Assembly (NCBI RefSeq): GCF_014397785.1
Contig: NZ_VZQQ01000006.1
Coordinates: forward strand, 124,001 to 188,000
Reading direction: 5' to 3'
Source: Paraburkholderia podalyriae
GTDB lineage: Bacteria; Pseudomonadota; Gammaproteobacteria; Burkholderiales; Burkholderiaceae
DNA length: 64,000 bases
Position 1 is the first letter of the stretch. The number at the start of each line of letters is the position of its first letter. The notes beneath the pieces were generated by a model. That model worked only from the letters and a program-made list of their open reading frames with translations, had not been told where the DNA came from and did not search any database. Of the stretch, positions 1 to 6,483 are shown in pieces. A program made the position numbers and the translations under genes.

Positions 1-316
1 GTACCGGCGCCTGGGCGACTGCGCGCTGATCGTGGTGCCGTCCGCGTTTACCTACACGACCGGCCGCTCGCATTGGGAGCTGCTGCTGCGCACCCGCGCG
101 ATCGAAAATCAGTGCTACGTGCTCGCCGCGGCGCAAGGCGGCAAACACGAGAACGGCCGCCGCACCTGGGGCCACAGCATGTTGATCGACCCGTGGGGCG
201 AGATCGTCGCGGTGCGCGACGAGGGCGCCGGCGTGGTTGCGGGCAACCTCGAACGCGCGCGCATCGACGAAGTGCGGCAGAGCCTGCCGGCATGGCGTCA
301 TCGCGTGCTGAGCTGA
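1..316 (+). CDS. Carbon-nitrogen hydrolase (nitrilase superfamily), C-terminal part
   Basis: The gene enters from the left edge, so its start and the catalytic Cys region (normally a CYDxRFPE-type motif) lie outside the window. About 104 residues remain, open from base 2. The visible part matches the last third of Nit1/Nit2-like amidases: VPSAFT just after the lost active-site region, then ENQCYVLAAAQGG, then GHSMLIDPWGEI. Family members hydrolyse omega-amides or deaminated glutathione in the cytoplasm; the substrate cannot be told from this fragment. It ends 87 bp before tldD on the same strand, so the two may be cotranscribed. Confidence 0.85.
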   Translation, partial: YRRLGDCALIVVPSAFTYTTGRSHWELLLRTRAIENQCYVLAAAQGGKHENGRRTWGHSMLIDPWGEIVAVRDEGAGVVAGNLERARIDEVRQSLPAWRHRVLS

Positions 317-403
317 AACCGACATTGAAACTGCGGCGCCTGCCACGCATATAGCGACGCAGGCGCTCCCCGACCCCTCCGTATCGAGCAGAACATACTT
401 CGC

Positions 404-1870
404 ATGAACATCATCGAACCCGGTATCCGTAATCTCGCCGCCGCCAAGGACATCCTCCTCACGCCCTATGGTCTCGACGAGTCGCTGCTCACGCGCACGC
501 TCGCCGAAATCTTCACGCACCGCGTCGACTACGCGGACCTCTACTTTCAGGCCACCCGCAGCGAAGCGTGGAGTCTCGAGGAAGGCATCGTGAAGTCGGG
601 CAGCTTCAGCATCGATCAGGGCGTCGGCGTGCGCGCCGTGTCGGGCGAGCGCACCGCGTTCGCGTACTCGGACGACCTGTCGCCCGAAGCGATCCGCCAG
701 GCGGCCATCGCCACGCGCGCGATCGCCAGGGCGGGCGGCGGCAAGCAGAAGATCAAGGTGGCGTCGTCGCTGACCGGCATCGCCGGGCGCGATCTGTACC
801 TGCCGTCCGATCCGCTGCATTCGCTCGACGCCACCGCGAAGGTCAAGCTGCTCGAGCGCATCGAGCAGATGGCGCGCGGCCGCGACCCGCGCATCCAGCA
901 GGTGATGGCGGGTCTTGCCGGCGAATACGACGTGGTGCTCGTCGCGCGCAGCGACGGCGGCTTCGCGGCCGACATCCGGCCGCTGGTGCGCGTGTCGGTG
1001 ACGGTGATCGCCGAGCAGAACGGCCGCCGCGAAATCGGCAGCGGCGGCGGCGGCGGGCGTTTCGACTACGGCTATTTCACCGATGAAGTGCTGTCGCGCT
1101 ACGTCGACGACGCGGTACACGCCGCGCTCGTCAATCTCGACGCGCGCCCGGCACCGGCCGGCGCAATGACCGTCGTGCTCGGGCCGGGCTGGCCCGGCGT
1201 GCTGCTGCACGAGGCGATCGGCCACGGGCTCGAGGGCGACTTCAACCGCAAGGGGTCGTCGGCATTCGCGGGACGCATCGGCGAGCAGGTCGCCGCGAAG
1301 GGCGTCACCGTGGTCGACGACGGCACGCTGCCGAACCGCCGCGGCTCGCTCAATATCGACGACGAAGGCAATCCGACGCAGTGCACGACGCTGATCGAGG
1401 ACGGCATCCTGAAGGGCTACCTCCAGGACACGCTGAATGCGCGTCTGATGAAAATGCCGGTCACCGGCAACGCACGGCGCGAATCGTACGCGGCGCTGCC
1501 GATGCCGCGCATGACCAACACGTACATGCTCAACGGCGACAAGGACCCGCAAGAAATCCTCGCGTCCGTGAAGAACGGCCTGTATGCGGTGAATTTCGGC
1601 GGCGGTCAGGTCGACATCACGAACGGAAAGTTCGTATTCTCGGCCTCGGAGGCGTACATGATCGAGAACGGCAAGATCACGTATCCCGTCAAAGGCGCGA
1701 CGCTGATCGGCAGCGGCCCGGAATCGCTTAAGTACGTCACGATGATCGGCAACGACATGAAGCTCGATTCCGGCGTCGGCGTGTGCGGCAAGGAAGGCCA
1801 GAGCGTGCCGGTGGGCGTCGGTCAGCCGACGCTGCGCATCGAGCGGATGACGGTCGGCGGTACGGCCTGA
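404..1870 (+). CDS. tldD: Metalloprotease TldD
   Basis: A 488-residue protein of the usual TldD length. TldD pairs with TldE/PmbA to form a zinc-dependent protease that acts on unfolded or modified peptides. The metal-binding helix is visible as HEAIGHGLEGDF at about residues 269-280, giving the HExxxH arrangement of this family. The C-terminal half carries the conserved GxSVPVGVGQPTLRI region. No strong ribosome site precedes the ATG, but no better start fits. No tldE is in this window. A strong hairpin follows the stop codon. Confidence 0.95.
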   Translation: MNIIEPGIRNLAAAKDILLTPYGLDESLLTRTLAEIFTHRVDYADLYFQATRSEAWSLEEGIVKSGSFSIDQGVGVRAVSGERTAFAYSDDLSPEAIRQAAIATRAIARAGGGKQKIKVASSLTGIAGRDLYLPSDPLHSLDATAKVKLLERIEQMARGRDPRIQQVMAGLAGEYDVVLVARSDGGFAADIRPLVRVSVTVIAEQNGRREIGSGGGGGRFDYGYFTDEVLSRYVDDAVHAALVNLDARPAPAGAMTVVLGPGWPGVLLHEAIGHGLEGDFNRKGSSAFAGRIGEQVAAKGVTVVDDGTLPNRRGSLNIDDEGNPTQCTTLIEDGILKGYLQDTLNARLMKMPVTGNARRESYAALPMPRMTNTYMLNGDKDPQEILASVKNGLYAVNFGGGQVDITNGKFVFSASEAYMIENGKITYPVKGATLIGSGPESLKYVTMIGNDMKLDSGVGVCGKEGQSVPVGVGQPTLRIERMTVGGTA

Positions 1871-1883
1871 TTGCGCGACTGAT

Positions 1884-1933
1884 GCACGCTTCGCGCACGC
1901 AAGTCGCGAAGCGTGCGGATTTTCCGCATTTTT
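1884..1933 (+). terminator. Probable terminator of tldD
   Basis: A perfect 12-bp inverted repeat (GCACGCTTCGCG at 1884-1895 with CGCGAAGCGTGC at 1905-1916, 9-nt loop) lies 13 bp after the tldD stop. The T-rich tract is not immediately adjacent (TTTT at 1920-1923, then TTTTT by 1933), so efficiency is uncertain. It isolates tldD from the aroG promoter. Confidence 0.55.
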
Positions 1934-1945
1934 CGATGCCCCGGC

Positions 1946-1975
1946 TTGTCAGCCGAGCTTGTACCGGGTTATAAA
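1946..1975 (+). promoter_or_regulatory. Sigma70-like promoter of the aroG leader
   Basis: A -35 box TTGTCA (1946-1951) and a -10 box TATAAA (1970-1975) are 18 bp apart. Transcription would begin near 1982, about 35 nt before the leader-peptide ATG. The -35 box sits inside a short inverted repeat (CGGCT, 4 nt, AGCCG; 1942-1955) that could be a repressor site. Confidence 0.65.
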
Positions 1976-2016
1976 GGCACTCACCTTTTTTGATCAGCGA
2001 CGCATTTCACTTCGCC

Positions 2017-2085
2017 ATGTCCGCCAAATTTTATTTTTACTTTTTTTGGTATCTCAGACCGCTGGCGGATCGAGAGGGGTGTTAG
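2017..2085 (+). CDS. Aromatic leader peptide of aroG (attenuator peptide)
   Basis: A 22-codon ORF from ATG 2017 to TAG 2083. After Met-Ser-Ala-Lys come eight consecutive aromatic codons: TTT TAT TTT TAC TTT TTT TGG TAT (F Y F Y F F W Y, 2029-2052). Such a run is very unlikely by chance in GC-rich DNA and is the hallmark of an attenuation leader. It lies after a plausible promoter and before a terminator ahead of aroG. No good Shine-Dalgarno is visible upstream of the ATG, which is the weakest point. A TTG at 1990 is in frame but would be almost at the predicted transcript start. The peptide itself probably has no function beyond sensing charged Phe-, Tyr- and Trp-tRNA. Confidence 0.8.
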   Translation: MSAKFYFYFFWYLRPLADREGC

Positions 2086-2143
2086 TGCACGCAGGACACC
2101 AGGAATTCACGAAAAACCGCCAGCCAGCCTGGCGGTTTTTTTT
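2020..2143 (+). promoter_or_regulatory. Transcription attenuator with three competing stems, aroG leader
   Basis: Segment 1, TCCGCCA (2020-2026), is perfectly complementary to TGGCGGA (2063-2069), giving a 7-bp 1:2 stem. Segment 2, GCTGGCGG (2061-2068), is perfectly complementary to CCGCCAGC (2117-2124), giving an 8-bp antiterminator 2:3. Segment 3 is also the left arm of the terminator 3:4 (2112-2140). Segment 1 overlaps the start of the leader peptide, just before its aromatic codons. By analogy with trp and pheA leaders, a ribosome stalled on the Phe/Tyr codons would mask segment 1, free segment 2, and allow read-through into aroG. The pairings are read directly; the mechanism is inferred. 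Confidence 0.78.
2112..2143 (+). terminator. Intrinsic terminator (attenuator 3:4 hairpin) before aroG
   Basis: The stem AAAAACCGCCAG (2112-2123) pairs with CTGGCGGTTTTT (2129-2140) across a 5-nt loop, and eight Ts run from 2136 to 2143. This is a textbook rho-independent terminator, 52 bp before the aroG start codon. As it lies between a promoter and the gene, it is best read as regulatory rather than as the end of tldD. Confidence 0.85.
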
Positions 2144-2194
2144 CGTCTCACGCTTTTGACCCGAACACGCTACGAACCGATTCAGGAGAACCAC

Positions 2195-3268
2195 ATGCCC
2201 CCGCACAATACCGACGATGTCCGCATCCGCGAATTGAAGGAACTCACGCCGCCCGCTCACCTGATCCGCGAATTTGCGTGCGACGAGACGGTGTCCAACG
2301 TGATCTACGACTCGCGCACCGCGATGCATCGGATTCTGCACGGCATGGACGACCGTCTGATCGTCGTGATCGGCCCGTGCTCGATTCACGATCCGAAGGC
2401 CGCGATCGAATACGCGGGGCGTCTGATCGAGCAGCGCAAGCGCTTTGCCGGCGAACTCGAAGTCGTAATGCGCGTGTACTTCGAAAAGCCGCGCACGACG
2501 GTGGGCTGGAAGGGTCTCATCAACGACCCGCATATGGACAACAGCTTCAAGATCAACGAAGGCCTGCGCACCGCGCGCGAGCTGCTGCTGCGCATCAACG
2601 AACTCGGCCTGCCGGCCGGCACCGAGTACCTCGACATGATCAGCCCGCAGTACATCGCGGACCTGATCTCGTGGGGGGCCATCGGCGCGCGCACGACCGA
2701 ATCGCAGGTGCATCGCGAGCTCGCGTCGGGACTGTCGTGCCCGGTCGGCTTCAAGAACGGCACGGACGGCAACGTGAAGATCGCCGTCGACGCGATCAAG
2801 GCGGCCTCGCAGCCGCACCATTTCCTGTCGGTCACGAAGGGCGGCCACTCGGCGATCGTATCGACCGCGGGAAATGAGGACTGCCACGTCATTCTGCGCG
2901 GCGGCAAAACGCCGAACTACGACGCCGACAGCGTCAACGCGGCCTGCGCGGACATCGGCAAGGCGGGTCTCGCCGCGCGTCTGATGATCGACGCGAGCCA
3001 CGCGAACAGTTCGAAGAAGCACGAGAACCAGATTCCGGTGTGCGCGGACGTCGGCCGTCAGATCGCCGCGGGTGACGAGCGGATCGTCGGTGTGATGGTG
3101 GAGTCGCACCTCGTCGCGGGTCGCCAGGATCTGCAGGAAGGCTGCGAGCTCACGTACGGGCAGAGCATTACCGATGCATGCATCGGCTGGGATGAAAGCG
3201 TCGCCGTGCTCGAAGGCCTTGCCGAAGCGGTCAGGCAGCGCCGCGTCGCGCGCGGCAGCGGCAACTGA
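2195..3268 (+). CDS. aroG: 3-deoxy-7-phosphoheptulonate synthase (DAHP synthase, class I)
   Basis: A 357-residue AroFGH-type enzyme that condenses phosphoenolpyruvate and erythrose 4-phosphate, the committed step of the shikimate pathway. GPCSIHDP is at residues 60-67. KGLINDPHMDNSF, the NGTDG segment and the late DASHANSSKKHENQ segment are all present, and the length matches the E. coli isozymes (about 350). The ATG at 2195 is preceded by AGGAG at a 6-7 nt spacing. An in-frame codon at 2156 lies too near the terminator to be the start. Which amino acid inhibits the enzyme cannot be read with confidence. Expression is probably controlled by the attenuator just upstream. Confidence 0.96.
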   Translation: MPPHNTDDVRIRELKELTPPAHLIREFACDETVSNVIYDSRTAMHRILHGMDDRLIVVIGPCSIHDPKAAIEYAGRLIEQRKRFAGELEVVMRVYFEKPRTTVGWKGLINDPHMDNSFKINEGLRTARELLLRINELGLPAGTEYLDMISPQYIADLISWGAIGARTTESQVHRELASGLSCPVGFKNGTDGNVKIAVDAIKAASQPHHFLSVTKGGHSAIVSTAGNEDCHVILRGGKTPNYDADSVNAACADIGKAGLAARLMIDASHANSSKKHENQIPVCADVGRQIAAGDERIVGVMVESHLVAGRQDLQEGCELTYGQSITDACIGWDESVAVLEGLAEAVRQRRVARGSGN

Positions 3269-3313
3269 ACACTCGCCCCGTCGCCACTTCGGCGACTTGT
3301 CTGCAGTTGGTAG

Positions 3314-3347
3314 AAAAAACCCGGTTCGATTTCGAACCGGGTTTTTT
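3314..3347 (+). terminator. Intrinsic terminator of aroG
   Basis: CCCGGTTCGA (3320-3329) pairs with TCGAACCGGG (3332-3341), flanked by six As on the left and six Ts on the right. It ends the aroG transcript and, being symmetrical, may work in both directions. Confidence 0.9.
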
Positions 3348-3424
3348 ATTGGCCAGTCGGACGAACGGTACTGAGCCTGCCGCCTCGCTATCGTCATAGC
3401 TCGTTGCCTGGTCGTTCGCACGAC

Positions 3425-3460
3425 TTGACCGGGTTGGAGGATGCGTATAAGATTTTATAC
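3425..3460 (+). promoter_or_regulatory. Promoter and palindromic operator of the higBA-like operon
   Basis: TTGACC (3425-3430) and TATAAG (3446-3451) form a promoter with a short 15-bp spacer. The -10 box overlaps the palindrome GTATAA-gatt-TTATAC (3445-3460). A small palindrome over the -10 box is where the antitoxin of HigBA systems normally binds to repress its own operon, so autoregulation by the downstream antitoxin is the likely reading. Confidence 0.6.
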
Positions 3461-3471
3461 ATGAGGTGGCG

Positions 3472-3816
3472 ATGGAGCAGCAAAAGGAAATTCGCTGGTT
3501 AGGCTCCAGCTACCGTGATTTGCTCGCTTTTCCCGACGAAGCGCGTCGTCTCGCAGGGTTTCAGCTTCACAAGATTCAGTCAGGACTCGACCCCGACGAC
3601 TGGAAACCGATTGACTCGATCGGCGCGGGAACGCGCGAAATTCGCATCAGAGACGAAGACGGCATTTTTCGCGTGATGTACGTGACCAAATACGCCGAAG
3701 CGCTGTACGTGCTGCATTGCTTTCAGAAGAAGACGCAGAAGCTCGGCCCGCACGACAGAAAAATTGTCGAAACGCGCTACCGCGCCATCATCCATTACAG
3801 GACCACCCAGCCATGA
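3472..3816 (+). CDS. HigB/Gp49-like toxin (RelE/ParE superfamily)
   Basis: A 114-residue basic protein resembling phage-derived Gp49-like proteins, which include HigB ribosome-dependent mRNA endonucleases. Typical segments are EARRLAGFQLHKIQ, GTREIRIRD, FRVMYVTK and YVLHCFQKKTQK. I chose ATG 3472 over GTG 3466 because GAGG at 3463-3466 is well spaced from it. The stop overlaps the start of the next gene by 4 bp (ATGA), so translation is coupled. Toxin-first gene order is the rule for higBA. Activity is inferred from family and context. Confidence 0.85.
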   Translation: MEQQKEIRWLGSSYRDLLAFPDEARRLAGFQLHKIQSGLDPDDWKPIDSIGAGTREIRIRDEDGIFRVMYVTKYAEALYVLHCFQKKTQKLGPHDRKIVETRYRAIIHYRTTQP

Positions 3817-4145
3817 CGATCGACACCAACATTCGTCACGTAACGCGAGCCGGCGCGAACGTGTTTGTCGAACTCGGTTTTTCCGCCGAGGAAGCGAAGC
3901 GTCTTCACGCGGCGTCGCAAAAACAGATCAACGACACGCGGCTGCTCAAGGAACAGCTGATGACCGAGCTGTCCACGTGGATCGAACAGCATCATCTGAG
4001 GCAGGCCGAGGCGGCTGAAATTCTGATGGTGTCGCGCCCGCGCGTGTCCGACGTCGTCAACAAGAAAACCACCAAGTTCACGATCGACACGCTCGTGGAA
4101 ATGCTCAGCCGTATCGGCAAGCCGGTCACGCTCGCCGTCGGTTGA
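3813..4145 (+). CDS. HigA-like antitoxin, XRE-family HTH regulator
   Basis: A 110-residue protein with a Cro/C1-type helix-turn-helix in the second half: LRQAEAAEILMVSRPRVSDV followed by LVEMLSRIGKPV. It starts inside the stop codon of the toxin gene. Antitoxins of this type neutralise HigB by direct binding and repress the operon at a palindrome over the promoter; one is present at 3445-3460. An open start further upstream would overlap the toxin gene extensively and is not needed. Confidence 0.86.
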   Translation: MTIDTNIRHVTRAGANVFVELGFSAEEAKRLHAASQKQINDTRLLKEQLMTELSTWIEQHHLRQAEAAEILMVSRPRVSDVVNKKTTKFTIDTLVEMLSRIGKPVTLAVG

Positions 4146-4199
4146 GCGTCGGCTCGTGCAGAGCACCGTGCGTGTCGATACGCGCATGCGCGTCGCCAT

Positions 4200-4754
4200 T
4201 CACGGCGCGCCGCGATCGTGCTGCCACAGCACGTCGGTGCCGCCGTCCGCGCGATTGAGCACGCGCGCCAGCACGAACAACAGATCGGACAGCCGGTTCA
4301 CGTATTGACGCGGCGCCGCGTTCAGCGCCTCGTGTTCGCCGAGCGCGACGATCGCGCGCTCCGCTCGGCGGCAAACGGTACGGCACACGTGCGCGAGCGC
4401 GGCCGCGCGCGAACCGCCCGGCAGAATGAATTCCTTCAGCGGCGGCAGCGCGGCGTTGTAGTCGGCGAGCCAGCCGTCGAGCTGTGCGAGATGCTGGTCG
4501 GTAAGCATCGTGTGGCCGGGAATGCAGAGCTCGCCGCCAAGATCGAACAGGTCGTGCTGGATCGCGACCAGCGCCGCGCGCACGTTCTCGGGCAGCTTCT
4601 CGCACAACAGCACGCCCAGATTCGAATTGAGTTCGTCGATGTCGCCGATCGCGGCGATGCGCGTGCTGTCCTTGCGCACGCGGCGGCCGTCGCCGAGACC
4701 GGTGGTGCCGTCGTCGCCGGTGCGAGTGGCGATCTTGCTGAGGCGATTGCCCAT
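4200..4754 (-). CDS. Cob(I)alamin adenosyltransferase, PduO type
   Basis: A 184-residue enzyme that transfers the adenosyl group of ATP to cob(I)alamin to make coenzyme B12. The N-terminal ATP-binding motif TRTGDDGTTGLGDG is at about residues 10-23; RRAERAIVAL and the late NRLSDLLFVLARVLN helix are also typical. I placed the start at 4754 because GGGAGAT lies 4-10 nt upstream; an in-frame codon at 4802 adds a non-conserved 16 residues. A perfect -10 hexamer TATAAT lies at 4829-4834 (minus) with no clear -35. I see no cobalamin riboswitch in the short upstream region. Confidence 0.93.
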   Translation of the reverse strand: MGNRLSKIATRTGDDGTTGLGDGRRVRKDSTRIAAIGDIDELNSNLGVLLCEKLPENVRAALVAIQHDLFDLGGELCIPGHTMLTDQHLAQLDGWLADYNAALPPLKEFILPGGSRAAALAHVCRTVCRRAERAIVALGEHEALNAAPRQYVNRLSDLLFVLARVLNRADGGTDVLWQHDRGAP

Positions 4755-4901
4755 GATATCTCCCATGCATTCGGTGGCGATGCGGCCACCACGTTTATCC
4801 ATATTGCTCGCATCGCGAAATCGCCGCCATTATATGAGCGCTAGTCGGCGCCGCGCCGGCTGGCGGCGTAAAATGAAACACCTGCTGCAAACAGGCTGCA
4901 C

Positions 4902-5000
4902 CTAAAGCAACTTTCACGAGACCGGAGCAAGCGCTGTAGCGCTAAACCGATCGAGCTAAAGCATGGGACCGGAGTAAGCGCTGTAGCGCTAACTCCGGTC
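4902..5000. repeat. Duplicated element with 34-bp palindrome upstream of the dld-like gene
   Basis: Two copies of a 26-bp sequence, GACCGGAGYAAGCGCTGTAG plus CGCTAA, at 4920-4945 and 4967-4992, differ at one base. Each is preceded by CTAAAGCA (4902-4909; 4956-4963). The second copy extends to a near-perfect 34-bp inverted repeat (4967-5000) with outer arms GACCGGAGT and ACTCCGGTC and inner arms AGCGCT, AGCGCT around GT. It ends 6 bp before the AGGAG ribosome site of the next gene. It could be an operator, an mRNA hairpin, or a dispersed REP-like element. Confidence 0.8.
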
Positions 5001-5016
5001 GACACAGGAGACATGC

Positions 5017-6435
5017 GTGAACCATCCCGTGCCGCCGGCACCGCTGCGCCGGCCGTTTCCCGCCGGATTGCTGAACCAGCTCAAAGCCGCTTTCGGCGAT
5101 CGGGTCTCCGTTGCCGAAGCCGTGCGTGCGCATCACGGCCGCGACGAATCGCCATTCGATCCGCAACTGCCTGACGCCGTCGTGTTCGCGCGCACGACCG
5201 AAGACGTGCAAACCGCGGTCAAGCTGTGCGGCCAGTTCGATGTGCCGATCATTCCGTACGGCAATGGTTCGTCGCTCGAAGGACATCTGCTTGCGGTGCA
5301 AGGCGGCGTGTCGATCGATCTGTCGGAAATGAACCGCGTGTTGTCGATCAACGCCGAAGACCTGACCGTCACCGTCGAGCCCGGCATCTCACGCAAGCAA
5401 CTGAACGAAGCACTGCGCGACACCGGCCTGTTCTTCCCGATCGATCCGGGCGCGGACGCGAGCATTGGCGGCATGTCGGCCACGCGCGCGTCCGGTACCA
5501 ACGCCGTGCGCTACGGCACGATGCGCGAGAACGTGCTCGGCCTGACGGTGGTGCTCGCCGATGGCCGCGTGATCAAGACCGGCTCGCGCGCGCGCAAGTC
5601 GTCGGCGGGGTATGACCTCACGCGCCTGTTCGTCGGCTCGGAAGGCACGCTCGGCGTGATCACCGAAATCACGGTGCGCCTGTATCCGCAGCCGGAGGCG
5701 GTGTCGGCCGCGGTGTGCACGTTCCCGTCGATGGGCGATGCGGTGCGCGCGGTTATCGAGACGATCCAGATCGGCGTGCCGATCGCGCGTGTCGAGTTCG
5801 TCGATTCGCTGGCGATCCGCTCGATCAATCGCCATTCGAATCTGACGCTGCGCGAAGCACCCACGTTGTTCTTCGAATTTCATGGCACCGAGGCGGGCGT
5901 CAAGGAACAGGCCCAGCTCGTGCAGGAACTGGCCGCGCAGAACGCCGGTGAAGGCTTCGAATGGGCGACGCGCCCCGAAGACCGCAGCCGTCTGTGGAAC
6001 GCGCGTCACAACGCCTATTTCGCGATGTTGCAACTGAAGCCCGGCTCGCGCGCGGTGACCACCGACGTCTGCGTACCGATCTCGCGTCTCGCGGAGTGCG
6101 TGGTCGAAACGGAGCAGGATCTGTTGGCCTCGCCGCTGCCCTGCCCGATCGTCGGCCATGTCGGCGACGGCAACTTCCACGTCGCAATCCTGATCGACCC
6201 GAACAAGCCCGAGGAACTCGAGGAAGCCGAGCGCCTGAACCATCGCATCGTGCAGCGCGCGCTGCGCATGGACGGCACCTGCACCGGCGAGCATGGCATC
6301 GGCCTGCACAAGATGGGCTTTCTACTCGAGGAGCATGGCGACGTCGCGGTCGACACGATGCGCTCGATCAAGCACGCGCTCGACCCGCGCAATCTGATGA
6401 ACCCGGGCAAGATCTTCGCGTGGGCGGCGGCCTGA
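5017..6435 (+). CDS. FAD-linked D-2-hydroxyacid oxidase (D-lactate dehydrogenase-like)
   Basis: A 472-residue FAD protein of the VAO/PCMH family. The N-terminal FAD-binding domain carries IPYGNGSSLEGH (about residues 83-94), GGMSATRASGTNAVRYG and GSEGTLGVITEI. The C-terminal cap carries GHVGDGNFHVAIL and TGEHGIGLHK. The closest known types are cytochrome-linked D-lactate dehydrogenases; glycolate is also possible. The start is GTG at 5017 with AGGAG 6 nt upstream; an ATG at 5013 is out of frame. It leads the glcDEF genes, so it probably serves the same 2-hydroxyacid oxidation pathway. Confidence 0.88.
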   Translation: MNHPVPPAPLRRPFPAGLLNQLKAAFGDRVSVAEAVRAHHGRDESPFDPQLPDAVVFARTTEDVQTAVKLCGQFDVPIIPYGNGSSLEGHLLAVQGGVSIDLSEMNRVLSINAEDLTVTVEPGISRKQLNEALRDTGLFFPIDPGADASIGGMSATRASGTNAVRYGTMRENVLGLTVVLADGRVIKTGSRARKSSAGYDLTRLFVGSEGTLGVITEITVRLYPQPEAVSAAVCTFPSMGDAVRAVIETIQIGVPIARVEFVDSLAIRSINRHSNLTLREAPTLFFEFHGTEAGVKEQAQLVQELAAQNAGEGFEWATRPEDRSRLWNARHNAYFAMLQLKPGSRAVTTDVCVPISRLAECVVETEQDLLASPLPCPIVGHVGDGNFHVAILIDPNKPEELEEAERLNHRIVQRALRMDGTCTGEHGIGLHKMGFLLEEHGDVAVDTMRSIKHALDPRNLMNPGKIFAWAAA

Positions 6436-6483
6436 CCGACGTTGCGAAGGCTGGCCGCGGCAAGCCACGAGGAGACAACTCAC

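Noticed and set aside
1959..2159. A 66-codon plus-strand frame over the aroG leader region
   Set aside because: It is a different frame from the aromatic leader, reads through the terminator hairpin, lacks a ribosome site and codes for no recognisable pattern. The leader frame at 2017-2085 explains the T-rich stretch better.
4755..4860. Cobalamin riboswitch before the adenosyltransferase gene
   Set aside because: The interval before the likely promoter is too short (about 80 nt) for the roughly 200-nt cobalamin riboswitch, and I see no B12-box-like sequence.
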